The notes below the pieces were generated by a model. It saw only the letters and a program-made list of their open reading frames with translations. It made no database searches and was not told where the DNA came from. A DNA stretch of 64,000 nt, from positions 13,631 through 77,630 of the forward strand of contig UQRR01000002.1 in assembly GCA_900543455.1 (NCBI GenBank), read 5' to 3'. Position 1 is the stretch's first letter. Each line of letters starts with the position of its first letter. This document shows, piece after piece, positions 9,157-16,162 of the stretch. The translations under genes and the position numbers were made by a program. Source of the stretch: an uncultured Dialister sp. Its GTDB lineage: Bacteria; Bacillota; Negativicutes; Veillonellales; Dialisteraceae.

Positions 9157-10073
9157 TCCTTCTCACCTGCCTGATGTTTATTAGGATTCATCGGCGGTTC
9201 CTTCTTCGGCGGCTTCACCAGAATACTCTCTGGCGTTGCCCTCTGAATATGGTCTGTGATGATGAAGACCTCTTCCAGATGAGAGAAATCAGCCGCCGGA
9301 ACAATGCGTGCCACCTGCGTGCCGCCGATGGAGTCGACATCCACCTGCTCGACCGTACCGATGACCATCCCCTTCGGATACACCCCGCCATAGCCGGATG
9401 CCACGATGGTATCCCCCTTGATGACATCCGCCTCTCGCGGCAGATTCACGAAAGAAAGCTTGCCGGGTTCACTGCTGTTTCCGGAAACCATCGCCACCAC
9501 GCGCGAAGCCGGACGCGCAACGATTCCCCCCACCGATGTACGAGGATCCAGAAGGAGCTGCACGCGCGCGGAATTCTGATACACTTCACTTACAAAACCC
9601 ACCAGCCCCGTCGGGACGATGACCGGCATATACTTCTTGATGCCGCTGTCACTGCCCCTGTCCACGACCAGCGTCTGTGTCCATCCGCCGTAGTCGCGCG
9701 TGATGACAGACGCCCCCGTCAGGTGGTACTGCTTATAGCCCTGCTTGAACGAAAGGAGACTCTTCAGCCGGATATTCTCCGCGAGAATCTCTCTATACTG
9801 CGTCTGCTCCGCGCGAAGACTTTCATTTTCCTTCCGGAGCGCATCCAGCTCACTCCAGTTCTCCCACACACCGGAAAGTATGCCAAATCCCTGTGTGAAA
9901 GAGAGCGCCGTCTTGCTCGCGGTATAGTTGAAAGGCGCCGCACCGATAGAAAGCGGCTGCGAAATGAAAGGGATATACTCCCTATGCCGCCAGAACCAGC
10001 CGCATGCGCCCATGAAAACAAAGAGTGCGACCGCGGCGGCCATCTTTTTTCTGCCAAAAAATATCACGATCAA
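9153..10073 (-). CDS. mreC: Rod shape-determining protein MreC
   Basis: MreC links cytoplasmic MreB to the periplasmic PBP2 and activates the synthase. The 306-residue protein has an N-terminal anchor (AAAVALFVFMGACGWFW). A coiled coil follows at about 75-105 (ELDALRKENESLRAEQTQY), then the double beta-barrel region with GASVITRDYGGWTQTLVVDRG and SARVQLLLDPRTSVGGIV. A Pro/Lys-rich tail (VKPPKKEPPMNPN) ends the protein. It overlaps mreB and mreD by four bases each, which points to coupled translation. No truncation is visible. Confidence 0.95.
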   Translation of the reverse strand: MIVIFFGRKKMAAAVALFVFMGACGWFWRHREYIPFISQPLSIGAAPFNYTASKTALSFTQGFGILSGVWENWSELDALRKENESLRAEQTQYREILAENIRLKSLLSFKQGYKQYHLTGASVITRDYGGWTQTLVVDRGSDSGIKKYMPVIVPTGLVGFVSEVYQNSARVQLLLDPRTSVGGIVARPASRVVAMVSGNSSEPGKLSFVNLPREADVIKGDTIVASGYGGVYPKGMVIGTVEQVDVDSIGGTQVARIVPAADFSHLEEVFIITDHIQRATPESILVKPPKKEPPMNPNKHQAGEKE

Positions 10074-11104
10074 GCGCCTCCATAATATTTTTCACCGTTC
10101 TCAATGAGAAGCGGCAGATCCTTATACATACCAAGAGCCTGATAGCAGCCCACGGCCAATACATCCCCCGGCAGAGCCGGTACAAAGACAGGCATATGCA
10201 GCTCTCCGGCGAGCCAGTCCTTCAGCCCATCCAGAAGCGCACTGCCCCCTGAAAGAAGCAGGCCATTCTTCAGAAGATCGCCCGCCATCTCCGGCTTCGC
10301 CTCGCGAAGGACACGACGGATGAGCTTCAGGACCGGCTGCAGGATACGCTGCATCACCGGCCTTAATTCCTCCGTGGAAAGCTCCACCACCACTTCCACG
10401 CCGTCACGGATCCTACGCCCGCGGATGGTGAATGTCGCCTGTCCATCCGCCGTTTTGAGAGAAATCACTTCACTCTTCAGCTTCTCCGCCTGATCCAGCC
10501 CGATCATGATCTGGTACTTATCCTGCAGATACTGACAGATCCCCTTATCGATATGATGCCCGCCGAAAGGGATCCCCTCCTGCGCGACGATCCCCCCGCA
10601 GCTGTAAAGCCCCGCATCAGCGACATCACGCCCGATGACCAGAGAAAAAATCACAGACGGTGCCAGCATATCCTTCCCCGTCCCGATGGCCGCAGCCGCC
10701 GGCGAAGGGAGAAGATACACATGCTGCGCGCCGGCATGGATCAAAGCATCCACCAGCGCATGGCGCGTGACCGAGCTCGTCTCGCCCGGAATGGAAATCA
10801 TCACCGTCGGACGCGACACCGCATGGTGAAGCGATTTGCGAATGAAAAAACGAAGCATCGCTTTCGTCATGTCATAGTCAGCGATGACGCCATTCTGTAC
10901 CGGCCACTCCAGAGAAATATTCTCCGGCGCCTTGTGGTAATGAATGAGCGCCTCCGTGCCAAAGCCCAGTACATGGCCGTCGATGTTATCCACCGCGACC
11001 GTACTCGCTTCAGCAAGGATCACTTTATTCTCCCGGTAGATACGGACTTGGGACGAGCCCATGTCCATCCCGATCCAGTTCGATAGTCCTCGAAACATTT
11101 TCAT
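10070..11104 (-). CDS. mreB: Actin-like cell-shape protein MreB
   Basis: MreB forms membrane-bound filaments that guide the RodA-PBP2 elongation machine. The 344 residues show the actin-fold signatures: phosphate-1 loop (GMDMGSSQVRIY, about 12-23), the segment SIPGETSSVTRHALVDALIHAG, the phosphate-2 region (VIGRDVADAGLYSCGGIV), and the adenosine loop (NGLLLSGGSALLDGL). Some canonical positions differ: the second phosphate loop has VIGRDVADAG where most MreB have DIGGGTTEVA. This is therefore a somewhat divergent MreB, or an Mbl/MreBH-type paralogue. It is the first gene of the operon, with GAGGG before ATG and an extended -10 promoter 174 bp upstream. Confidence 0.9.
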   Translation of the reverse strand: MKMFRGLSNWIGMDMGSSQVRIYRENKVILAEASTVAVDNIDGHVLGFGTEALIHYHKAPENISLEWPVQNGVIADYDMTKAMLRFFIRKSLHHAVSRPTVMISIPGETSSVTRHALVDALIHAGAQHVYLLPSPAAAAIGTGKDMLAPSVIFSLVIGRDVADAGLYSCGGIVAQEGIPFGGHHIDKGICQYLQDKYQIMIGLDQAEKLKSEVISLKTADGQATFTIRGRRIRDGVEVVVELSTEELRPVMQRILQPVLKLIRRVLREAKPEMAGDLLKNGLLLSGGSALLDGLKDWLAGELHMPVFVPALPGDVLAVGCYQALGMYKDLPLLIENGEKYYGGA

Positions 11105-11283
11105 GGTAAACCCTCACGATATATAAAGGCCGGTACAGAGCTCCCCACGGTCAAAGACCTGTGAGATACAGCGAAAATCCGCGGCGCATCCTAAAGCGCA
11201 GTGATCTTAATAAGCACTACGCCTCATGAAGCGCAGCCCCTGTCTCTGTCCGATGTATTCAAATGAAACGTCTTATTATTATA
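11105..11283 (-). promoter_or_regulatory. Promoter and structured leader of the mre operon
   Basis: On the minus strand TGCTATAAT (-10 at 11278-11283) starts a leader of about 165 bases. The leader can fold into one long interrupted hairpin: GGCGTAGTG pairs with CACTGCGCT around 11190-11225, and the outer arms GAGACAG/CTGTATCTC enclose it. This may control mreB expression, or it may be a separate small RNA whose interrupted rod shape resembles 6S RNA. No terminator separates it from mreB. Confidence 0.5.
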
Positions 11284-11523
11284 GCATGTTTACCATGGAG
11301 AATACAGTAGAAAGAGACGGTTTGGAACCACCATAGCCAAGGAAATATACGATGACGAGCCATCGGACTGTAATCAGGGATTTGCTGCTAAAACAAAGAA
11401 AAAGGCATGATAAAAAGCCGGGGCATACCGCCTCGGCTTTCTGACCTCCTCAAAGGTCGATTTCCCCCATGCATTACCCCACCTTCATGGGTGTAACTGG
11501 ACGAATTATATTTTGTCCGATAT
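11284..11523. other. Spacer between mreB promoter and attL
   Basis: No gene is seen in these 240 bp. The only clear element is the minus-strand terminator at 11408-11440. Short frames here lack ribosome binding sites. Confidence 0.5.
11408..11440 (-). terminator. Terminator left of attL
   Basis: On the minus strand AAAGCCGaGG and CCcCGGCTTT flank a short loop and are followed by TTTTTA. Before prophage insertion it would have ended the tRNA-Arg transcript; now it may end prophage late transcripts running left. Confidence 0.75.
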
Positions 11524-11585
11524 GATCGGAGAAATTCTGGTGCGTCTAGAGGGATTCGAACTCTCGACACCTGGTTCCGGAGACC
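11524..11585. repeat. Prophage attachment site attL
   Basis: These 62 bases are repeated exactly at 45526-45587, with near identity reaching about 14 bases further left. They contain the displaced 3' part of tRNA-Arg (from the anticodon region to CCA, 11538-11585, minus strand) plus its downstream flank. The identity stops abruptly after ggagacc, as expected at a recombination core. Confidence 0.95.
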
Positions 11586-11586
11586 T

Positions 11587-11715
11587 TCAAATGAGAATGA
11601 CAAATTATATGAAATTCAGCGAATCAGATAACATCGCATTTCCTGCCGTTCCTATGCTGTCCCATTCTCATTTAGGAGACTTTCGGGCCGCCAACTGCGC
11701 CCGACTTTGCGCCCA
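11587..11715. repeat. Left att arm: inverted repeat and Int arm sites
   Basis: AAATGAGAATGACA (from 11588) is inverted as TGTCccATTCTCATTT (11658-11673). Next come two direct TGCGCCC copies (11696-11702, 11708-11714). The same TGCGCCC unit occurs three times near attR (45463-45498), inside the prophage. In the circular phage these would flank the core, as arm-type integrase sites do. Their distance from the core is larger on this side. Confidence 0.6.
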
Positions 11716-11716
11716 G

Positions 11717-11920
11717 CTATTCTTTTTCTTTCCCATACAGGCGCTCCATGCCTGCCTTCGTTATCAGCCATGTGCAGCCGGACTTGCGGAACTCCTCGCC
11801 TTCTTTAAAACGAGGCGGAAGCCCCTTTTGTCCTGAGCACGCCTGCTTTACTGTGATCGCAGAAATTCCCCAACGTTCTGCAGCTTCCGCTGTCGTCATC
11901 ACTTCGTCGATGATTTTCAT
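11717..11920 (-). CDS. Small helix-turn-helix protein
   Basis: The 67-residue protein reads MKIIDEVMTTAEAAERWGIS and continues with a second helix ending in ACSGQKGLPPRFKEGEEF, a winged-helix or MerR-like DNA-binding fold. A C-terminal WLITKAGMERLYG segment resembles the end of excisionase-like and small phage HTH families. It is the last prophage gene before attL and overlaps the preceding gene by four bases (ATGA). The start ATG 11920 has GGAG nine bases upstream. Its place away from the early region is unusual for a regulator. It might act on excision or on the neighbouring small-toxin-like locus, but neither is shown. Confidence 0.7.
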   Translation of the reverse strand: MKIIDEVMTTAEAAERWGISAITVKQACSGQKGLPPRFKEGEEFRKSGCTWLITKAGMERLYGKEKE

Positions 11921-12054
11921 TTTCTGATTCTCCACACTGCGTAACCACAAAATACTGCCGCCGTAACTGCGCCTTGTATAAATTCCTTACTGATATTGAC
12001 GAAGGACAGTGATGTGATCCAAAGTCCCAACGCGATAAAATCATAGAATTTCAT
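11917..12054 (-). CDS. 45-residue membrane protein
   Basis: The peptide MKFYDFIALGLWITSLSFVN continues to a second hydrophobic stretch (AAVFCGYAVWRIRK) and probably spans the membrane once or twice. GGAGGT lies seven bases before ATG 12054, and the stop overlaps the HTH gene start, so it is translated as part of a unit. I do not recognise it. Context in the lysis-distal end of the prophage allows a holin-like or toxin-like role, but this is not supported by a motif. Confidence 0.6.
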   Translation of the reverse strand: MKFYDFIALGLWITSLSFVNISKEFIQGAVTAAVFCGYAVWRIRK

Positions 12055-12069
12055 TTTACTACCTCCATG

Positions 12070-12114
12070 TGATATAATGAGGTTGCCAAGAGGACGTTCG
12101 CCCTCTTGCACCTC
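12070..12114 (+). promoter_or_regulatory. Plus-strand extended -10 promoter and 5' hairpin
   Basis: TGATATAAT (12070-12078) points rightward, opposite to all nearby genes, and a hairpin (12079-12114, GAGGT..AAGAGG / CCTCTT..ACCTC) begins at the expected start. RNA from here would run into the 3' end of the small membrane-peptide gene at 12134-12235. No clear terminator for it was found. Confidence 0.4.
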
Positions 12115-12133
12115 AGCTCTTTAATCGTCTGAA

Positions 12134-12235
12134 TCATTTGCGGTGATGGTGACGTTTGAAGAGCTCTTTTTGCTTGATGTACTCAACGAGTATTGGAACT
12201 GCGATGATTAGCATCATTTGGATTAGCCATTTCAT
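12134..12235 (-). CDS. 33-residue membrane peptide, Fst/Ldr-toxin-like
   Basis: ATG at 12235 starts MKWLIQMMLIIAVPILVEYI and ends in a charged tail, FKRHHHRK. One membrane helix with an internal proline followed by a basic tail is the pattern of Fst/Ldr-type toxins of type I toxin-antitoxin systems, and the size matches. A perfect consensus promoter lies upstream (12283-12311). AAGGA lies four bases before the start, and a stronger GGGAGGT lies further up in the leader. An opposite promoter at 12070 could supply an antisense antitoxin. Resemblance to Fst is by pattern, not alignment; a small holin-like peptide is the alternative. Confidence 0.5.
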   Translation of the reverse strand: MKWLIQMMLIIAVPILVEYIKQKELFKRHHHRK

Positions 12236-12282
12236 ATCTTCCTTGTTTATTTTGACCACCTCCCTTCCTTAATTCTGTATTT

Positions 12283-12311
12283 ATTATACACCTTATTCGA
12301 CGTAATGTCAA
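12283..12311 (-). promoter_or_regulatory. Perfect sigma-70 promoter
   Basis: Minus strand: TTGACA (12306-12311), a 17-base spacer, TATAAT (12283-12288). It drives the small membrane peptide at 12235 through a ~40-base leader that contains AAGGAAGGGAGGTGG. Confidence 0.85.
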
Positions 12312-12366
12312 GCAAAGAAAAGCTATTTTCTTCGATTTTATCGCACTTTTCAGCATTTTTACAAAA

Positions 12367-12419
12367 TAAAAAAAGATGTCTTGATTTAGCACTGTGCCAA
12401 ATCAAGACATCTTTTTTTT
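12367..12419. terminator. Strong bidirectional terminator
   Basis: AAAAAAAGATGTCTTGATTT and its exact complement flank an 11-base loop. It ends the late (lysis) transcript arriving from the right and isolates the small-peptide locus to the left. Confidence 0.93.
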
Positions 12420-12758
12420 ATTGCTTCACAGCATCCGCAATCCGCTTCCGCGCCGCTTCGAAATATCCCGGATCCTTCTCAATGCCGATAAAGTTGCGTC
12501 CGAGGTGCTGACAGGCGACGCCGCAGGAGCCGCTCCCCATGCATGAGTCCAGCACTGTCTCTTCTTCATCCGTGTAAGTGCGGATCATGTACTCCAGTAA
12601 GTCAACCGGTTTCTCTGTCGGGTGGATCTTGCCAACGCTATTCCCGCTCGAAAATGTTACAACGTCTCGAGGATATCGCATCCCGTCACGGTTTATGGTC
12701 GGGGTCAGCTTAAAGCGTCCATCTGATCTAAGCAGTCACCTTGATAAAGATCGATCAT
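12418..12758 (-). pseudogene. DNA methyltransferase remnant with internal deletion
   Basis: ATG 12758 opens MIDLYQGDCLDQMDALS then a stop; this is the usual N-terminus of phage N4/N6 DNA methyltransferases. In a shifted frame the sequence goes straight on with RFKLTPTINRDGMRYPRDVV and HPTEKPVDLLEYMIRTYTDE, then VLDSCMGSGSCGVACQHLGR, the C-terminal part with the SAM-binding motif (FxGxG-like). The central part with the catalytic DPPY/NPPY motif is absent. An internal deletion therefore removed roughly half the enzyme and joined the ends out of frame. The C-terminal 87 codons could still be read from ATG 12681, but no catalysis is expected. Confidence 0.8.
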
Positions 12759-12766
12759 GCGCCCAC

Positions 12767-13168
12767 CTACTTTTTACTCAATGCATACAGCAGACCACCC
12801 GAGATTGCAATCCAGAGGTTACGCTGTTGAGTTTTCGTCTCAATGTCCTTCTTCGCCTCGTCCTCTAATTCTTTCAAGGATTGATTTGCACTCTCTAATA
12901 ATTTCCGCGTCTCGGCGTTCGTTTTCTTCGATTCTGCCAGCTCTGTCTGCGCTGTTTCTAACTGCTTCTGCTGCTCTGTCAAGAGATCCTGCTTGGTCGC
13001 GTTGCTCTTCGTCAGCTCGTCTAAGTTCGTCTCGAACTGTGTCAGTTCGCTTTCCGATATTTGATACATCGTTTCTGCCTGCGAAGTAAAACCACCCGCA
13101 AGCAAGAAGGATAATACAAGCAAATATACAGTATGTTTTGTACTTTTTGTAAAATTCGTAAATCGCAT
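12767..13168 (-). CDS. Secreted/anchored coiled-coil lysis protein, frame A
   Basis: This 133-residue frame starts MRFTNFTKSTKHTVYLLVLS, with a signal-peptide-like core ending near TSQA-ETM. A long coiled coil follows (about 40-115, heptad-rich with many E, K, Q, L), then a C-terminal hydrophobic segment NLWIAISGGLLYALSKK. It overlaps a second coding-like frame (12840-13172) on the same strand. The shared AAGGAGGT lies about 10 bases before this ATG. The stop is eight bases before the next gene, which fits a real gene. Placement after the amidase suggests a spanin-type or holin-accessory role. Confidence 0.55.
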   Translation of the reverse strand: MRFTNFTKSTKHTVYLLVLSFLLAGGFTSQAETMYQISESELTQFETNLDELTKSNATKQDLLTEQQKQLETAQTELAESKKTNAETRKLLESANQSLKELEDEAKKDIETKTQQRNLWIAISGGLLYALSKK

Positions 13169-13172
13169 ACAT
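12840..13172 (-). CDS. Rz-like membrane coiled-coil protein, frame B
   Basis: This 110-residue frame, overlapping frame A, starts MYAIYEFYKKYKTYCIFACI and has one N-terminal span (IFACIILLACGWFYFAG, which also holds a lipobox-like LLAC). A charged coiled coil with RRADEEQRDQAGSLDRAAEA and AEIIRECKSILERIRGRGE follows. The layout is that of a small i-spanin (Rz). AGGAGGT is six bases from ATG 13172, better than for frame A. Together with frame A it recalls the overlapping Rz/Rz1 pairs of other phages. Which frame is expressed, or both, needs data. Confidence 0.65.
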   Translation of the reverse strand: MYAIYEFYKKYKTYCIFACIILLACGWFYFAGRNDVSNIGKRTDTVRDELRRADEEQRDQAGSLDRAAEAVRNSADRAGRIEENERRDAEIIRECKSILERIRGRGEEGH

Positions 13173-13184
13173 TCCATACCTCCT

Positions 13185-13712
13185 TCATTCCGCCCACTGA
13201 TCTTGATAAAATAACGCTTTGCCACGGATGAAGTCGCCGCCGCTCCCCCATTCTGGGGACTGTGGGAGTGTCCATAAATCCCACCTTTCGCAAGTTGTGC
13301 TCGGTCCATATTCATCCAGCTCGGCGGCTTCAGCATGCGTCATGAAAAGAGACTTCCGAATCGGTAAATGCAAGGTATCAGAAATCACAGCAATGACCTG
13401 CGCGAGGCACTCAATCTGCGCATCGGTCGGAGGGCAGTCGCCAAAGTCGGCATGACCATCGCCATAAAGCGCTGCGTCTTTGCAACAATCAATAGCAATG
13501 GCCAGACTTCTATAATTCCGGTGCCAAGTAGCTGCTGGCTGCTCTCTGAAATCTTTAGTACGGTAAATCGTGCCTTCATCATTGATGTTGATGTGATAAT
13601 CGTCTGGATGATAATTATAGCTGCCGGCCGTCCAATGGATGTATACAACGTCAAACGCATCGGCCGCACGTTCAATACAATTTTTCAATTCTTCCAGTGT
13701 AAGAGTATCCAT
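13185..13712 (-). CDS. Endolysin, N-acetylmuramoyl-L-alanine amidase
   Basis: This enzyme cuts the bond between N-acetylmuramate and L-alanine to lyse the host. The 175 residues form a single amidase-2/PGRP-like domain. VVYIHWTAGSYNYHPDDYHI carries the first zinc histidine (His26), IAIDCCKDAALYGDGHADFG is a middle loop, and LFMTHAEAAELDEYGPSTTC holds the second His region. No cell-wall-binding repeats follow, which is usual for phages of diderm hosts. It follows two small membrane genes, forming the lysis cassette. An upstream stop codon and SD-like AGGAAA near 13720 support the start. Confidence 0.9.
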   Translation of the reverse strand: MDTLTLEELKNCIERAADAFDVVYIHWTAGSYNYHPDDYHININDEGTIYRTKDFREQPAATWHRNYRSLAIAIDCCKDAALYGDGHADFGDCPPTDAQIECLAQVIAVISDTLHLPIRKSLFMTHAEAAELDEYGPSTTCERWDLWTLPQSPEWGSGGDFIRGKALFYQDQWAE

Positions 13713-13716
13713 TCAT

Positions 13717-13962
13717 CTATTTCCTTTCTGTATAACCGCCCGGAGCGCTGTTGTATTTGCTATTGATCAGCTTATTTACAACCTGCGTAGCCGCACCACC
13801 ACCACCGGTAAAGCTTGCGAATGTATCATAGTTATCCCATTTTTGATGTGTATACACTAAATAAGCAGATACCGCCAGGAACGCCAGCCAGCCGATTACC
13901 GCAATCACTCGTGTCAGCGACAGCTCATCATTTTCATAAAGCAACATTTTCAAATACTTCAT
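13717..13962 (-). CDS. Small phage membrane protein, lysis cassette
   Basis: The 81-residue protein has one clear span (VIAVIGWLAFLAVSAYLVYT) between a charged N-terminus (MLLYENDELSLTR) and a Gly-rich tail (FTGGGGAATQVVNKLI). Proteins of this layout, including DUF2644-like ones, occur next to phage amidases and are often assumed to help holin function. It lies four bases before the endolysin gene. The holin role is inferred from position only. Confidence 0.7.
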   Translation of the reverse strand: MKYLKMLLYENDELSLTRVIAVIGWLAFLAVSAYLVYTHQKWDNYDTFASFTGGGGAATQVVNKLINSKYNSAPGGYTERK

Positions 13963-13976
13963 GTTATCACCTCTTT

Positions 13977-14276
13977 TTATTTTGATGGAAGTTTTCGGAT
14001 ATCATTCAAAATGGCTGTTCCTTGTCCATTGCCCCCTAGGCCGTGGTAACTGGAGTAAATATGTTCAGCGCTCGCTTTGTCTGCATATGAAAGCCATTTT
14101 TGCCGCGCTCCGCGTTCATGAATCCGCCGGAGTTCCAATAGCAAAATGGCTTCTACTCCTTTCTCTAATGCTCTATAGTGTTTTGCATTATCTTGGCTTT
14201 TCCGCCAGAAAAAACCAATTAAAAAAGTACCGAGGCCATAAATGGCTTCTGGTACTAATGCTATAATCCAATCCAT
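13977..14276 (-). CDS. Putative holin-type phage membrane protein
   Basis: The 99-residue protein begins with one membrane helix (ALVPEAIYGLGTFLIGFFW), followed by a basic region and the motif YHGLGGNGQGTAILNDIRKL. That C-terminal motif recurs in a family of small phage proteins encoded beside endolysins, annotated as holin or minor lysis proteins. It is the first gene of the lysis cassette here. The weak GGGGATG site eleven bases before ATG is less good than those of its neighbours. Confidence 0.65.
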   Translation of the reverse strand: MDWIIALVPEAIYGLGTFLIGFFWRKSQDNAKHYRALEKGVEAILLLELRRIHERGARQKWLSYADKASAEHIYSSYHGLGGNGQGTAILNDIRKLPSK

Positions 14277-14294
14277 ATAATTACATCCCCTGTG

Positions 14295-14372
14295 TCACCT
14301 GTATGCAAGTTTTTTTAGACCCGCCGTATTGCCTCGCGTCAGCTGCACCTTGTTTTCTGTAATCTTTAGCAT
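14295..14372 (-). pseudogene. 25-codon stub of a phage structural gene
   Basis: ATG 14372 has AAGGAGG nine bases upstream, inside the end of the preceding gene, and encodes MLKITENKVQLTRGNTAGLK plus five residues before TGA. The opening resembles phage baseplate or upper-fibre proteins that begin MLKI..N.I.LTRGDTA and run for 100 residues or more. The body is missing, so this looks like another internal deletion that left the translation start intact. Confidence 0.55.
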
Positions 14373-14373
14373 T

Positions 14374-16152
14374 TCATCGTCCCTCCTTGCTCCCGCACAA
14401 ATCCCATATACCTTTTTCCAGGAGGCTTCTGTTCCTGAACTTGACCAGGCTGAAACACTGCAACGCATAACCGTTTCCGGCGGCTGTGATATTTCCTTTG
14501 TCTATTATCACCAGGGAATAGTATGGCCGGCTGAGCATCACCGCATACCGGTCCTTGTCAAGACGGCACGCAATCATCTTCTCCCAGTTATAGAGAAAGA
14601 CCGACCACCAGCTTGTGTCGTCAATTGTTACCACCTTTTCCCTGTCGGGCCCGATCAAAGTGAGTGCCTTGACGCCTAATAGCTGCGACTCGTCGTAAAG
14701 GTCAAGCATTACCTTGAACCCATTCCGGATGTCATACTCCTTCGGGAAGGGGTTCCTCACGAGGGTATCCTTCTCAGAGCTTACCGGCTCCATCTTCGCA
14801 TCCCTGATTTCATTCCGGATTCTTTTCACGCGGCTGTCCCCTATAACAAGACCGGTATAAGCAATGGAATTAAGCGAGAGTATCACCCAGTTTTCAAAGC
14901 TTGCAATCTCAGCACTCGTTGACGCTCTTCCGGTATAACGCGTAGCGGCAAAGCGGTGGCCGGGAAGCGGATTAAACATGCTCATCTTCGGCTCAGGCTG
15001 CGGACCCAATTTAGCTACGGCACCGCCATAAAACGCACCTGATACGGAATGCGATACACTATAGGAATACTCGCCCTCCGTCCGTCCGATTCCTGTAACC
15101 CTGCTTAGACTTACAGTGGTTGTGAAGAAATCTTTCACCATTTCCCTCGGCGTTTCTCCGGGATCTATACTTAAAAAAGACTTGTTTGTTTCCGTTTCAA
15201 CGACCGGATACGCCAATGCGTAGGCAGAAATATATATATATCCCATGTAGCTCCCATCCGGATATATCTTAAGGTTACTTGCAGCTGCAGACATGCTTTT
15301 TAATACAGGCGCCGGCCTTGGTATTTTCCCAGCCTGGATGCGGTCATTCCTCCCATCCCAGTGAAAAATGAAAGTACGCCCGTCGCCGCGCCCGCCATTC
15401 ATATCATGGATCCTTGACGCACGAAAGAACGCCTCATTTCCTGCCTCCTTCATATACGGATCAAGTTCTATTGTCTGAGTTACCCTCCCGTTCCGCCGTA
15501 AAACCACAGTCCCCTTTGCCGACGAGGAAGGGGATGGCGTTGCTGTGTTTTTCTCACAACACATGCCGGATATTATCTTCACCTCTTTCGGCCCCTCAGT
15601 GCCATAATCGCCTGCCTCTTCAAAGAAAATACCCGCCTTGAATTGATAGGTTTCTGACTCTACGGTTCCTGCGTCGTACCGGGAGCCATTTTCCGATTCG
15701 ATCGTAAGAAGATCGCCATTTTCTGCAATGCAGGCATCCTCCGGCCTGAAATGTCCTAAAAAGCCTCCCGTGATGAGGTTGTACCAGGCGTACCCGTTTC
15801 CATTGCCATTTATACCGCCATAGGCATGTTCTTCATCTCCCACATATGCCAGAATCGGCTTGTCTTTATAAGTGAATGAGACAAAGTCCCCCAGTGTTCC
15901 ATCCGCCTCAAGATCCATGACCTTGTAGGTGCCATCCTGGTAAGAGAAAAAGGGGACAGGGAGAACCGGTCCCGAATGCCCTGAGAATACAGGGGGCGTG
16001 TAGCCGGCTTCTCTGTGCCCATAAATCGTAGTGCCGTTCGTCCATACACAGTCCCCCGCCCGCGGATTGATGTCCCCCATCGTAACGAGCCTTCTTCCTC
16101 TGGCATCCCAGAACACTCCGTTCTCCCCTCGGACAATCTGTACACGTTCCAT
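14374..16152 (-). CDS. Large tail-tip/host-recognition protein
   Basis: The 592-residue protein is rich in beta-strand-like segments, Gly, Tyr and Trp, and has no membrane span. Seen features are an opening MERVQIVRGENGVFWDARGR, a low-complexity TATPSPSSSAKGTVVL hinge near 205-220, and repeated short WD/YxG segments suggestive of a beta-propeller or fibre head. I do not recognise the family. It follows the baseplate hub in the late operon and precedes the lysis genes, the usual place of receptor-binding proteins. The start is the first ATG; an in-frame alternative is not evident. Confidence 0.75.
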   Translation of the reverse strand: MERVQIVRGENGVFWDARGRRLVTMGDINPRAGDCVWTNGTTIYGHREAGYTPPVFSGHSGPVLPVPFFSYQDGTYKVMDLEADGTLGDFVSFTYKDKPILAYVGDEEHAYGGINGNGNGYAWYNLITGGFLGHFRPEDACIAENGDLLTIESENGSRYDAGTVESETYQFKAGIFFEEAGDYGTEGPKEVKIISGMCCEKNTATPSPSSSAKGTVVLRRNGRVTQTIELDPYMKEAGNEAFFRASRIHDMNGGRGDGRTFIFHWDGRNDRIQAGKIPRPAPVLKSMSAAASNLKIYPDGSYMGYIYISAYALAYPVVETETNKSFLSIDPGETPREMVKDFFTTTVSLSRVTGIGRTEGEYSYSVSHSVSGAFYGGAVAKLGPQPEPKMSMFNPLPGHRFAATRYTGRASTSAEIASFENWVILSLNSIAYTGLVIGDSRVKRIRNEIRDAKMEPVSSEKDTLVRNPFPKEYDIRNGFKVMLDLYDESQLLGVKALTLIGPDREKVVTIDDTSWWSVFLYNWEKMIACRLDKDRYAVMLSRPYYSLVIIDKGNITAAGNGYALQCFSLVKFRNRSLLEKGIWDLCGSKEGR

Positions 16153-16162
16153 TTAGTCTCTC

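Noticed and set aside
11105..11283. Definite 6S RNA call for the mreB leader
   Set aside because: Only a rod-like fold is seen; the length and position right before mreB without a terminator do not allow a firm family call.
11513..11836. Plus-strand frame of 107 codons crossing attL
   Set aside because: It runs through the tRNA-derived repeat and has no ribosome site; translation across the att core is not plausible.
12183..12392. Minus frame of 69 codons over the consensus promoter
   Set aside because: It contains the -35/-10 of the small-peptide gene and has no ribosome site, so it is chance.
12767..13336. Longer 189-codon reading of lysis frame A
   Set aside because: The first 56 codons run antisense-like through the end of the amidase gene in another frame; the ribosome site is at 13177-13185, so a start at 13168 is preferred.
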